From: Rhizomonospora bruguierae
Lineage (GTDB): Bacteria; Actinomycetota; Actinomycetes; Mycobacteriales; Micromonosporaceae
Length of the DNA: 64,000 nucleotides
Reading direction: 5' to 3'
Assembly: GCF_018397995.1 (NCBI RefSeq)
Contig: NZ_BBQH01000020.1
Coordinates: 1 to 64,000, forward strand
The translations under genes and the position numbers were made by a program. Below the pieces are notes generated by a model that was given only the letters and a program-made list of their open reading frames with translations, made no database searches and was not told where the DNA came from. Every line of letters begins with the position of its first letter. Within the stretch, counting starts at the first letter, position 1. Below, piece after piece: positions 41,907 through 52,142 of this stretch.

Positions 41907-41936
41907 TTGTAGTCAAACTGATACTCCAAGTAATGT
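41907..41936 (+). promoter_or_regulatory. Putative promoter of the LuxR-type regulator
   Basis: TTGTAG (41907-41912), 18 nt, TAATGT (41931-41936). The region is the AT-richest in its neighbourhood and divides whiB from the LuxR gene. Start near 41943 gives a leader of about 100 nt. Confidence 0.45.
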
Positions 41937-42044
41937 TTGAACTCGTGCACTGTTTTCCGACCCCCGTCAACCCGCCGCGCAATGATCCGACCTCTCGTTG
42001 GTCCTTCTGAATGAGAGGATTCGCTCCGGAGATGAGGGATCACA

Positions 42045-42809
42045 GTGCGTACGGTCCTGGTGTGCGTTCGAACGGCGATGGCGGCTCAGACGGTGCTCAG
42101 TTGCGCCGCCCGGCTGGGGGTCAGTGCCGGTGTCAGAACCGCCCTGTCTGAGACGGAGGCGATGGCGCGGCTGGCCGAGCGGTCGGTGGATGTCGTGCTC
42201 GCCGACACGGCGGTCAGCCGCCCCGACACGATCGGGTTCACCCGGCGGGTGTTGGCGCGGGCGCCGCGGGCGCTGGTCGTCCTGTTCGGCTCGGAGGACC
42301 CGCGGGTCGCCGCCGGCGCGGTCGCCGCCGGTGCCCGAGGGGTCATCCGCGGCGGCGAGCACGAGTTGGTCAGCGTGGTGGCCCGGGCGCTGCTGCTGCT
42401 CTGCCCGCCGCAGCGCGCCACCGCCGTGCCGATCACCCCGCTGCCCGCCGCCGCCGGCTCCACCGCCGGCACCCGCGGCCTGACCCCGCCGGTCCTGCCC
42501 GGCGGGCCGATGAAGCTGGACGACGCGGAGCCGGGCCCGTCGGTCACCGGTCGGCTCAGCTCGCCGGTCGTCCCGGCCCAGCGCGGCGACGCCGTGGGCG
42601 CCACGGCCCGCCGGGTGGCGCTGACCGAGCGGGAACTACAGGTGCTCCACGGCATGGCGGACGGCAAGAGCAACGCCGAGATCGGCCGGGAGCTGTACGT
42701 CTCGGAGGACACCGTCAAGACCCACGCGCGGCGGCTGTTCCGCAAGCTCGGCGCGCGGGACCGGGCGCATGCGGTGGCGGCGGGCTTCCGCGCCGGGCTG
42801 GTCTCCTAG
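42045..42809 (+). CDS. LuxR-type regulator with degenerate receiver-like domain
   Basis: 254 residues. The N-terminal 110 (MRTVLVCVRTAMAAQTVLSC... VDVVLADTAVSRPDTIGF) has a receiver-like layout but no convincing acidic pocket of the DD...D...K type, so phosphorylation is doubtful. A Pro/Ala-rich linker follows. The C-terminal LuxR HTH is intact: LTERELQVLHGMADGKSNAEIGRELYVSEDTVKTHARRLFRKLG. GTG 42045 has GGAGATGAGGGAT upstream. It is divergent from whiB3. A response-regulator-like protein in this spot is common in Micromonosporaceae, as I recall, but I do not know its target. Confidence 0.85.
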   Translation: MRTVLVCVRTAMAAQTVLSCAARLGVSAGVRTALSETEAMARLAERSVDVVLADTAVSRPDTIGFTRRVLARAPRALVVLFGSEDPRVAAGAVAAGARGVIRGGEHELVSVVARALLLLCPPQRATAVPITPLPAAAGSTAGTRGLTPPVLPGGPMKLDDAEPGPSVTGRLSSPVVPAQRGDAVGATARRVALTERELQVLHGMADGKSNAEIGRELYVSEDTVKTHARRLFRKLGARDRAHAVAAGFRAGLVS

Positions 42810-42849
42810 CGCCCGCCCACCCCTCGTACCCCCTCTCGCATCACCCCTC

Positions 42850-42876
42850 ACGCCCCGCTGGAGACGCGGGGCGTTC
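42850..42876 (+). terminator. Terminator-like hairpin after the LuxR gene
   Basis: ACGCCCCGC-N7-GCGGGGCGT, a 9-bp perfect stem, with TT after it. It lies between convergent genes and may serve both. Confidence 0.75.
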
Positions 42877-42908
42877 GCGTGGGTGCGGCGTGCGTGGGGT
42901 GGGAGTGG

Positions 42909-43340
42909 TCAGGCGCGATCGCCGTCGGCCGGGTCGCCGTCGCCGGAATCGTCGTCGGAGTCGTCGCTGAGGGCGTCGTGCACGCCGTCGGCGTACCCCC
43001 GCGCGTACTCCCACGTCACGTAGTGCTCCGGGTCGGGGTCGTAGGCCGGCTCGTGCACCCGCGGGCGGCCGGAGTCGAGCAGGTGGCGCAGGTTGCCGCG
43101 CAGCAGGTCCCAGTCGAAGTAGTGCGGCTCGTGGCAGTCCTCGCACTCGATCATGAGGCCGCGGATGCCGATCGGGGACAGCAGCGCCTGGTAGATCTCC
43201 AGGTCCGCCAGATCCTCCAGGACGTCCTGCCGCTCCGCCGAGGTCAGCGGATCCGGGCGCGCGTCATCGCCCGGGTCGGCCAGTTCCGCGGCGGGATCGG
43301 CGGGATCTCCGGTGAAGGGATCGATCGGCTCATCGTGCAC
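42909..43340 (-). CDS. DUF5319 family protein
   Basis: 143 residues, acidic. The conserved core is LEDLADLEIYQALLSPIGIRGLMIECEDCHEPHYFDWDLLRGNLRHLLDSGRPRVHEPAYDPDPEHYVTWEYARGYADG, which is the DUF5319 block with a CxxC-type pair (ECEDCHEPHY). The C-terminus is a run of Asp and Ser. It lies between whiB3 and guaB as in M. tuberculosis (Rv3412, from memory). Function not known; the Cys/His group hints at metal binding. GTG start at 43340. Confidence 0.85.
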   Translation of the reverse strand: MHDEPIDPFTGDPADPAAELADPGDDARPDPLTSAERQDVLEDLADLEIYQALLSPIGIRGLMIECEDCHEPHYFDWDLLRGNLRHLLDSGRPRVHEPAYDPDPEHYVTWEYARGYADGVHDALSDDSDDDSGDGDPADGDRA

Positions 43341-43429
43341 GACTCCACGTTAGCCCCGCCAGCCGCCCCGTGCCGGCCCGCCACGGGGCGCATGGGACGC
43401 GAGGCCGCCCAGGTCAGTGGGTACGATGA

Positions 43430-45034
<1,605 letters not shown>

Positions 45035-45045
45035 GAGGAGAACCG

Positions 45046-46164
45046 ATGCGAGACGTGGTCGAGATCGGCCTCGGCAAGACCGCACAGCGCGGGTACCACC
45101 TGGACGACGTCGCGATCGTCCCGAGCCGGCGCACCCGGGACGTGGACGACGTCTCCACCGCCTGGCAGCTCGACGCGTACCCGTTCCGGATCCCGTGCGT
45201 GGCGCACCCGTCGGACGCCACGATGAGCCCGGAGACGGCGGTCATGCTCGGCCGGCTCGGCGGTCTCGGCGTGCTCAACGTCGAGGGGCTGTGGACCCGG
45301 TACGAGGACCCAACCAAGCTCCTGGAGGAGTTGGCCGCCCTGGACGAGGACGCGCCGGCGACCCGGCGGCTCCAGGAGGTCTACGCCGAGCCGATCAAGC
45401 CGGAGCTGATCGGCGAGCGGGTCCGGCAGATCCGTGCGGGCGGCGTGACCGTGGCGGTGCGGGTCTCCCCGCAGCACACCCTCGCGCTGGCCCCGGTGAT
45501 CCTGGACGCCGGGGTGGACATCCTGGTCATCCAGGGCACGCTGGTCTCCGCGGAGCACGTGTCGACCACGGACGAGCCGCTGAACCTCAAGGAGTTCATC
45601 GCGGACCTGGACCTGCCGGTGGTCGCCGGCGGCTGCACGGACTACAAGACCGCCCTGCACCTGATGCGCACCGGCGCGGCCGGCGTGATCGTCGGCATCG
45701 GCGGCGACGAGTGGTCCACGACCGAGACGGTGCTCGGCATCCGGGTGCCGATGGCGACGGCGATCGCCGACGCGGCCGCCGCCCGGCGGGACTACCTGGA
45801 CGAGACCGGCGGCCGGTACGTGCACCTGATCGCGGACGGCGACGTGCAGACCTCCGGCGACATCGCGAAGGCGCTGGGCTGTGGCGCGGACGCGGTGATG
45901 CTGGGCGAGCCGCTGTCGCTGGCCGCGGAGGCCCCGGCCGGCGGCGCGTGGTGGCATTCGGCGGCCAGCCACCCGCAGCTGCCGCGCGGGGCGTTCGGCG
46001 TGGCGGGCGAGGCGCTGGGCCCGATGGAGAAGCTGCTGTACGGGCCGGCCGACGAGCCGGACGGTCAGCTCAACCTGTTCGGCGGCCTGCGCCGGGCGAT
46101 GGCTAAGACCGGCTACCGGGACCTGAAGGAGTTCCAGCGGGTGGGCCTCGTCCTTGACCGTTGA
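45046..46164 (+). CDS. guaB3: GuaB3-family IMP dehydrogenase-related protein
   Basis: 372 residues, IMPDH barrel without CBS domains. It has the family's PFRIPCVAHPSDATMSPETA, VVAGGCTDYKTALHLMRTGAAGV and SGDIAKALGCGADAVMLGEPL. The IMPDH catalytic motif GxxCTTR is not present in that form, and the Cys in GGCTDYKT is the only one near it. The paralogue sits directly after guaB in actinobacteria. Whether it dehydrogenates IMP or works like a GMP reductase is not settled. AGAGGAGA precedes the ATG; the end overlaps the next gene by 11 nt. Confidence 0.92.
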   Translation: MRDVVEIGLGKTAQRGYHLDDVAIVPSRRTRDVDDVSTAWQLDAYPFRIPCVAHPSDATMSPETAVMLGRLGGLGVLNVEGLWTRYEDPTKLLEELAALDEDAPATRRLQEVYAEPIKPELIGERVRQIRAGGVTVAVRVSPQHTLALAPVILDAGVDILVIQGTLVSAEHVSTTDEPLNLKEFIADLDLPVVAGGCTDYKTALHLMRTGAAGVIVGIGGDEWSTTETVLGIRVPMATAIADAAAARRDYLDETGGRYVHLIADGDVQTSGDIAKALGCGADAVMLGEPLSLAAEAPAGGAWWHSAASHPQLPRGAFGVAGEALGPMEKLLYGPADEPDGQLNLFGGLRRAMAKTGYRDLKEFQRVGLVLDR

Positions 46165-47623
46165 TCGGGGCGCCCGGGCGGCCCTGCCGGCCGCCCGGCG
46201 GGGCGCCCTCGCGGCGCTGGTCGCGGTGGTCGTGCTCGTCGCCGGCTGCACGGAGGCGCCCGCCAGCACGCCCGGCGGCGGGCCCTCGTCCGCCGCCGGC
46301 GACGGGCGGGAGTTCAAGCCCGGGGCGGCCGGCATCGGCGACCCGTACTTCCCCACCTACGGCAACGGCGGGTACGACGTCCTCAGCTACCTGCTGAAGG
46401 TGCGGTACGACCCGGCGCGGGACACCCTCGCCGGGGACGCCACGATCACCGCCACGGCGACACAGAACCTGTCCCGCTTCAACCTGGACCTGTCCAACCA
46501 GCCGGTGTCCGCGGTGACGGTGGACGGCGCGGCGGCGGCGCACCGGTCCGAGGCCGGCGAACTGATCATCACGCCGGCGGCGGGCATCCCCACCGGCGCC
46601 ACCTTTACCACCGAGGTCAGGTACGGCGGCCGGCCCCGCCCCTTCACCAACCCCAGCCTCGGCACGGGCGGCTTCCAGCGCACCGCGGACGGCGCGATCG
46701 CGCTCGGCCAGCCCGAGTCGGCGAGCACCTGGTTCCCGGTGAATGACCACCCGCTGGACAAGGCCACGTACCGGCTGGAACTCACCGTCCCGGACGGACT
46801 GGCCGCGCTCAGCAACGGCGTGCTGACCGGCACCAGCAGGTCCGGTGGCTGGACCACGTGGCGGTGGTCGGAGTCCGCGCCGATGGCCAGCTACCTGGTC
46901 ACGGCGGTCATCGGGAGGTACCGGGTGACGACCGGGGAGCACGCCGGCAAGCCGATGGTGACCGCGGTGGCCGAGTCGCTGCCCGAGGGCGGCGTGGCGG
47001 ACCGGGCGATGGCCCGGACCGGGCTGGTCGTGGACTACCTGAGCAGCCAGTTCGGCCCGTACCCGTTCGACGCGTACGGCGGCATCGTGATCAACGACGA
47101 TCGGATCCGGTACGCGCTGGAGACGCAGTCCCGGCCGGTCTACGCGGCGTCGTTCTTCGACGGTGGCGGCGACGGGCTCGGGGTGGTGGCGCATGAACTG
47201 GCCCACCAGTGGTTCGGCGACAGCGTGTCGATCCACGGCTGGCGGGACATCTGGCTGAACGAGGGCTTCGCCACCTACGCCGAGTGGTTGTGGTCCGAGC
47301 ACACCGGCGGCCCGACCGTGCAGCAGATGTTCGACCGCGCGTACGACGGGGCCGGTTGGGCCGTGCCGCCCGGCGACCCGGGCCCGGAGCGACTCTTCGA
47401 CCGGGCCGTGTACCAGCGCGGCGCGATGACCGTGCACGCCCTGCGGAGGGCCGTCGGCGACGCGGCGTTCTCCGGCATCGTGCGGGCCTGGCTGGAGCAG
47501 CGGCGGGACGGCAACGGCGCCACCCAGGAGTTCGTCGCCCTGGCCGAGCGGGTGTCCGGCAAGAAACTCGGCCCGCTGTTCGACGCCTGGCTGTACCGGC
47601 CCGCCCGGCCGCCGCGCCCCTAA
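46154..47623 (+). CDS. M1-family metallopeptidase lipoprotein
   Basis: 489 residues. A basic N-terminus, a hydrophobic stretch and the lipobox LVAGC predict a lipoprotein anchored outside the cytoplasmic membrane. The M1 zinc motif is HELAHQWFGDSVS (HExxH) with the third ligand 18 residues on in WLNEGFATYAEWLW. The aminopeptidase GxMEN motif is replaced by YALETQSRPVY. Start: TTG at 46154 (11 nt inside guaB3) is the only start that gives a full signal; it is unusual. Converges with the LCP gene, overlapping by 4 nt. Confidence 0.85.
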   Translation: MTVDRGARAALPAARRGALAALVAVVVLVAGCTEAPASTPGGGPSSAAGDGREFKPGAAGIGDPYFPTYGNGGYDVLSYLLKVRYDPARDTLAGDATITATATQNLSRFNLDLSNQPVSAVTVDGAAAAHRSEAGELIITPAAGIPTGATFTTEVRYGGRPRPFTNPSLGTGGFQRTADGAIALGQPESASTWFPVNDHPLDKATYRLELTVPDGLAALSNGVLTGTSRSGGWTTWRWSESAPMASYLVTAVIGRYRVTTGEHAGKPMVTAVAESLPEGGVADRAMARTGLVVDYLSSQFGPYPFDAYGGIVINDDRIRYALETQSRPVYAASFFDGGGDGLGVVAHELAHQWFGDSVSIHGWRDIWLNEGFATYAEWLWSEHTGGPTVQQMFDRAYDGAGWAVPPGDPGPERLFDRAVYQRGAMTVHALRRAVGDAAFSGIVRAWLEQRRDGNGATQEFVALAERVSGKKLGPLFDAWLYRPARPPRP

Positions 47624-48732
47624 CGCTTTACCACCAGCTTCGGGTGGGTGGCGACGAAGCCGGCCACCGCATCGCCGCGTACCGCCTTGAAGTAGTCCTT
47701 GGCCACCGGTTCGAGCCGTTCGCCCCGGTAGCCGCCGCCCGAGCCGACGCCGCCGCCGGGCAGCGCCACCATGGTCAGGTTCTCCGGTCGCAGGTTCCGC
47801 AGCGCGTACGCCCAGTCCGCGACGGTGTAGCCGCGCCCGTCGAAGGTGAACCCGGCCTTGATCGCGTGCAGCACGGCGTCCAGCTTGACCGGGTTGGCCA
47901 CCACGTCGAACGAGAAGATCTTGCGGATCAGCGCGGCGATGACCTGCTGGTGGTGGCGCTGCCGGGTGTAGTCGCCGCCGGGCAGGTACCGCTGCCGCGC
48001 GAAGTCCAGCGCCTGCCAGCCGACCAGGTGCCGGTTGCCCTTCTCGTACACCATCTTCGGGCCGCTGTACCCGTGGTCGCCGCCCGGCGGCCGGCCCTTG
48101 CCGTTCGGCTGCAGGTGGATCGACGGGGTGCGCTGGTCCACGTACAGGTCGATGCCGTCGACCGCGTCGACGAGGGTGCGCAGCCCGCGGAAGGTGAGCA
48201 CGGCGCCGGCGTTGAAGGTCTTGATCCCGGTGTACGCGCTGACGGTCTTGGCCAGCAGCTGGAAGCCCTGCGCGGTGTTCGGGTGCTGGCGGTCGCCGGG
48301 CACCCGGCTGCCGTAGCTCATCGCGTGCGTCAGCTTGGTGCGTTCGCCGGGGAAGTTGGCCTTCGGGAACGCCGGGATGTCGACGACCAGGTCGCGGGGG
48401 AGCGAGGTGAGGTACGCGCTGCCCAGGGTCTCGTCGACGTGCATGACGACGACGGAGTCCGAGTGTGGCTCCCACCCGGGGACGCTCTCCCGGGTGTCCA
48501 CCCCGACGAGCAGGATGTTCAGCGGACCCGTGATCCGCGCGCCGGGCGGTGGGGTCGGGCTGGGGGTGGGGCTCGCCGTGGTGGCCGCCGGGGTCGCGCC
48601 GGCCTCGCCGAGCAGGTCCTCCTGCGGCACGCCGTACCGGTGCACGGCCACCGCCACCGCCGTGCCGCCGATCGCCACCGCGGCGACCAGCGTCGCGGCC
48701 AGGAGGATGGCTCGCCGGTGCGTCCACGTCAT
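47620..48732 (-). CDS. LytR-CpsA-Psr family cell-wall ligase
   Basis: 370 residues with an N-terminal transmembrane anchor (RRAILLAATLVAAVAIGGTAVAVAV) and an extracytoplasmic LCP domain. Landmarks: NILLVGVDTRESVPGWEPHSDSVVVMHVD, LTSLPRDLVVDIP, VDAVDGIDLYVD and LVGWQALDFARQRYLPGGDYTRQRHHQQVIAAL. LCP enzymes move polyprenyl-linked glycopolymers onto peptidoglycan (in actinobacteria, arabinogalactan or teichoic acids). ATG 48732 has GAGAGGGG upstream; 54 further in-frame codons are unmatched. Confidence 0.9.
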   Translation of the reverse strand: MTWTHRRAILLAATLVAAVAIGGTAVAVAVHRYGVPQEDLLGEAGATPAATTASPTPSPTPPPGARITGPLNILLVGVDTRESVPGWEPHSDSVVVMHVDETLGSAYLTSLPRDLVVDIPAFPKANFPGERTKLTHAMSYGSRVPGDRQHPNTAQGFQLLAKTVSAYTGIKTFNAGAVLTFRGLRTLVDAVDGIDLYVDQRTPSIHLQPNGKGRPPGGDHGYSGPKMVYEKGNRHLVGWQALDFARQRYLPGGDYTRQRHHQQVIAALIRKIFSFDVVANPVKLDAVLHAIKAGFTFDGRGYTVADWAYALRNLRPENLTMVALPGGGVGSGGGYRGERLEPVAKDYFKAVRGDAVAGFVATHPKLVVKR

Positions 48733-48831
48733 GCTGAACCCCTCTCGCGTGGCGCCGAATGTAACGGACGCCGATGGCGCGAGGGGGACACGCCCTCTCC
48801 ATCGGGTGGTGGCCGGGGGGCTACCGGTCGG

Positions 48832-48837
48832 TAATGA
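48832..48837 (+). promoter_or_regulatory. -10-like box of the choD-like pseudogene
   Basis: TAATGA ends 7 nt before the ATG at 48845, the same layout as the leaderless genes nearby. Confidence 0.35.
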
Positions 48838-48844
48838 TGCGGTC

Positions 48845-50174
48845 ATGGAGTTCGACGTCGTGGTCGTCGGTTCCGGGTTCGGCGGCGCGGTCACCGCGCT
48901 GCGACTGGTGGAGAAGGGCTACTCGGTCGCGGTGCTGGAGGCGGGCCGGCGGTACGCGGACGGGGAGTTTCCGCGAACCTCGTGGCGGCTGCCCCGGTTC
49001 CTCTGGGCGCCCCGGCTGGGCTGGTACGGCATCCAGCGCATCGACCTGCTCCGCTCCGCGGGGCGGCGGGCCGGCGGGCGCGGCGCCGGGGTGCTGGTGC
49101 TCTCCGGCGCGGGCGTCGGCGGCGGCTCGCTGGTCTACGCCAACACGCTCTACGAGCCGCTGCCCGAGTTCTACGCCGACCCGCAGTGGCGGGACATCAC
49201 GGACTGGTGCGCCGAACTGGCCCCGCACTACGACCGGGCGAAGCGGACGCTCGGCGTCACCACGTACCCGGTGGAGACCGAGGCGGACCGGGCGATGCGC
49301 GCGGTCGCCGAGCGGATGGGCCTGGGACACACGGTCCACCGCGCCCCGGTCGGAGCCCACATCGGACGAGGCGAGGTCGTGCCCGACCCGTACTTCGGCG
49401 GCGCGGGCCCCGAGCGCGCCGGCTGGCCATCCTCGGCGCCGCCGTGCCGCGCCCGGACGCCCGCCGGCGCGGTCTCGACTTCACCGGCGGCGTCGCCATC
49501 ACCAGTTCCTTCCACCCCGACCCGCAGACCCACATCGAGCCGGTCCGGTACGGGCGCGGCGCCAACGCGATGGGCCTGCTCCAGTCCGCGCTCACCGACG
49601 GCGGGCCGCACCGGGTCCTGCGGTGGCTCGGCACCCTCGCCGGGCGCCCGCTGACCTCCCTGCGGCTGCTGTCGGTGCGGGACTGGTCCCGCCGCACCGT
49701 GATCGCCCTGGTCATGCAGTCCGCCGACAACTCGCTCACCACCCGGTACCGGCGCGGTTGGCTGGGCCGGCGGCGGCTGGTGGCGACCCGGGGGCACGGC
49801 GCACCCAACCCCACCTGGATCCCCGCCGGCAACCGGGCGGTGCGCCTGCTCGCCGAGGAGATCGGCGGCGTGCCGGGCGGCGCGGTGACCCGGAGACCGG
49901 CGTGGTCGACCCGCACCACCGGGTGTACGGGTACCCGGGCCTGCACGTGGTGGACGGTGCCGCCGTCTCGGCCAACCTCGGCGTCAACCCGTCGCTCACC
50001 ATCACCGCCCAGGCGGAACGCGTGATGTCGATGTGGCCCAACCGGGGCGAGCCCGACCCGCGCCCCGCCCAGGGCGAGCCGTACCGCCGGGTCGCCCCGG
50101 TGCCGCCGCGACACCCCGCCGTCCCGGCCGGCGCCCCGGCGGCCCTGCGAATCGGTGACGCACCGGATCGGTAG
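48845..50174 (+). pseudogene. choD: Broken GMC-type oxidoreductase (ChoD/cholesterol-oxidase-like)
   Basis: Three frames carry pieces of one GMC flavoenzyme resembling M. tuberculosis Rv3409c. Piece 1 (from ATG 48845) has [19 protein letters not shown] through [12 protein letters not shown]. It jumps to another frame at about 49427 ([20 protein letters not shown] through [12 protein letters not shown]), then to a third frame near 49880-49892 ([37 protein letters not shown]) up to a normal C-terminus, [10 protein letters not shown]. By comparison with the remembered homologue, about 110 and 20 residues are missing at the two joints. The second gap includes the TAHFLGG active-site segment. No functional product is possible unless this is an assembly error. 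Confidence 0.85.
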
Positions 50175-50177
50175 GCT
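50172..50177 (+). promoter_or_regulatory. -10 box of guaA, leaderless arrangement
   Basis: TAGGCT includes the TAG stop of the broken choD and ends 8 nt before the guaA ATG. Confidence 0.5.
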
Positions 50178-50185
50178 TGGCGGAC

Positions 50186-51739
50186 ATGAGCCTGCCCCGT
50201 CCCGTCCTGGTGGTCGACTTCGGTGCCCAGTACGCCCAGCTGATCGCCCGGCGGGTGCGCGAGGCGCGGGTCTACTCGGAGATCGTGCCGCACACCATGC
50301 CGGTCGCCGACATGCTGGCGAAGAACCCGGCCGCGATCATCCTCTCCGGCGGCCCCTCCAGCGTGTACGAGCCGGGGGCGCCCCGGGTGGACGTGGGCCT
50401 GTTCGAGACCGGCGTGCCCGTGTTCGGCATCTGCTACGGGTTCCAGGCGATGGCGCTGGCGCTGGGCGGGACGGTGGCGCACACCGGGCAGCGGGAGTTC
50501 GGCGGTACCCGGTTGACCGCCCGCCCGGAGGCGGGCGTGCTCCTGCGCGACCTGCCCGGCGAGCTGCCGGTCTGGATGAGCCACGGGGACTGCGTCACGG
50601 AGGCGCCGACCGGCTTCGCCGTCACGGCGGGCTCCGCGGGCGCGCCGGTGGCCGCCTTCGAGGACACGGCCGGGCGCCGCGCGGGGGTGCAGTTCCACCC
50701 CGAGGTGGCGCACACCGAGCACGGCCAGACCGTGCTCACCCGGTTCCTGTACGACATCGCCGGGATCGAGCCGACCTGGACCACCGGCAACATGATCGAG
50801 GAGCAGGTCGCCGCGGTCCGCGCCCGGGTGGGCGACAAGCAGGTGATCTGCGGGCTCTCCGGCGGTGTGGACTCCGCGGTCGCCGCCGCCCTGGTGCACC
50901 GGGCCGTCGGCGACCAGCTCACCTGCGTGTTCGTCGACCACGGGCTGCTGCGCGCCGGCGAGGCCGAGCAGGTCGAGAAGGACTACGTCGCCGCCACCGG
51001 CATCCGGCTGAAGGTGGTGGACGCGTCCGAGACGTTCCTCGCCGCCCTGGCGGGCGTGACCGACCCGGAGGCCAAGCGGAAGATCATCGGTCGGGAGTTC
51101 ATCCGCGCCTTCGAGGGCGCCGCCCGCGAGCTGGCCGCGCACGGCGACGTGGAGTTCCTGGTCCAGGGGACGCTCTACCCGGACGTGGTGGAGAGCGGCG
51201 GCGGGTCGGGCACCGCGAACATCAAGTCCCACCACAATGTGGGCGGGCTCCCGGAGGATCTCCAGTTCCACCTGGTCGAGCCGCTGCGGACGCTGTTCAA
51301 GGACGAGGTGCGGGCGGTCGGCGCCCAGCTCGGGCTGCCCGAAGCGATGGTCTGGCGGCATCCGTTCCCCGGGCCCGGCCTGGCCATCCGGATCATCGGC
51401 GAGGTGACCCGGGAGCGGCTGGCGCTGCTGCGCGCCGCCGACCTGATCGCCCGCACCGAGCTGACCGCCGCCGGGCTGGACCGGGAGGTCTGGCAGTTCC
51501 CGGTGGTGCTGCTGGCGGACGTGCGCTCGGTCGGGGTGCAGGGCGACGGGCGCACCTACGGCCACCCGGTGGTGCTGCGCCCGGTCGCCAGCGAGGACGC
51601 GATGACGGCCGACTGGTCCCGGCTGCCGTACGACCTGATCGCCCGGATCTCCACCCGGATCACGAACGAGGTGCCGGAGGTGAACCGGGTGGTCCTGGAC
51701 GTGACGAGCAAGCCACCGGGCACCATCGAGTGGGAGTGA
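50186..51739 (+). CDS. guaA: GMP synthase (glutamine-hydrolysing)
   Basis: Converts XMP to GMP. 517 residues: a class I glutamine amidotransferase domain with the catalytic cysteine in FGICYGFQ and the histidine in [12 protein letters not shown], then an N-type ATP pyrophosphatase domain ([15 protein letters not shown], about residue 226) and the dimerisation tail ending [12 protein letters not shown] 50186 lies 8 nt after TAGGCT with no Shine-Dalgarno; an ATG 3 codons up is on the wrong side of the -10 box. Completes the guaB/guaA pair within 7 kb. Confidence 0.97.
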   Translation: MSLPRPVLVVDFGAQYAQLIARRVREARVYSEIVPHTMPVADMLAKNPAAIILSGGPSSVYEPGAPRVDVGLFETGVPVFGICYGFQAMALALGGTVAHTGQREFGGTRLTARPEAGVLLRDLPGELPVWMSHGDCVTEAPTGFAVTAGSAGAPVAAFEDTAGRRAGVQFHPEVAHTEHGQTVLTRFLYDIAGIEPTWTTGNMIEEQVAAVRARVGDKQVICGLSGGVDSAVAAALVHRAVGDQLTCVFVDHGLLRAGEAEQVEKDYVAATGIRLKVVDASETFLAALAGVTDPEAKRKIIGREFIRAFEGAARELAAHGDVEFLVQGTLYPDVVESGGGSGTANIKSHHNVGGLPEDLQFHLVEPLRTLFKDEVRAVGAQLGLPEAMVWRHPFPGPGLAIRIIGEVTRERLALLRAADLIARTELTAAGLDREVWQFPVVLLADVRSVGVQGDGRTYGHPVVLRPVASEDAMTADWSRLPYDLIARISTRITNEVPEVNRVVLDVTSKPPGTIEWE

Positions 51740-51755
51740 GCACCACGGAGGGCGT

Positions 51756-51968
51756 TCACGAGCCGGCCGGCGGCGGGTCCTCCGGCATCAGCAGCCAGGC
51801 GATGGGGTAGGCGAGCGCCAGCGTGCCCCAGGTGAGCAGGACGCCGACGGCGAAAATGACGCGGATCGCGGTGACGTCCGCGCCGACGTAGCGGGCGACG
51901 CCGGCCAGCACGCCGGCGAGCATCCGGTCGGTGTGCGGGCGGGCGAGGCGGCGGTAGGTCTCGGTCAT
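51756..51968 (-). CDS. Small PspC-domain membrane protein
   Basis: 70 residues: MTETYRRLARPHTDRMLAGVLAGVARYVGADVTAIRVIFAVGVLLTWGTLALAYPIAWLLMPEDPPPAGS is a single PspC domain (LAGVLAGVARYVGAD, then one or two membrane helices). Phage-shock-type envelope-stress function is likely from family; two other PspC proteins lie 5 kb on. It converges with guaA. Confidence 0.88.
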   Translation of the reverse strand: MTETYRRLARPHTDRMLAGVLAGVARYVGADVTAIRVIFAVGVLLTWGTLALAYPIAWLLMPEDPPPAGS

Positions 51969-52142
51969 GGCTCCAACGGTCCCCGCCGGGTACCCCGGTG
52001 GCCTCGGTGACCGCCCCGAGTGGGGCCCTGATTTCCGCCGGACGGCACACGGTGATCACCGGACCGGTTTCGGTGATCATGTCTTGTCAGGAATCCGACA
52101 ATCGACGGAAAGATGTCACATATGTCGGGCAGACTCCGGGCC

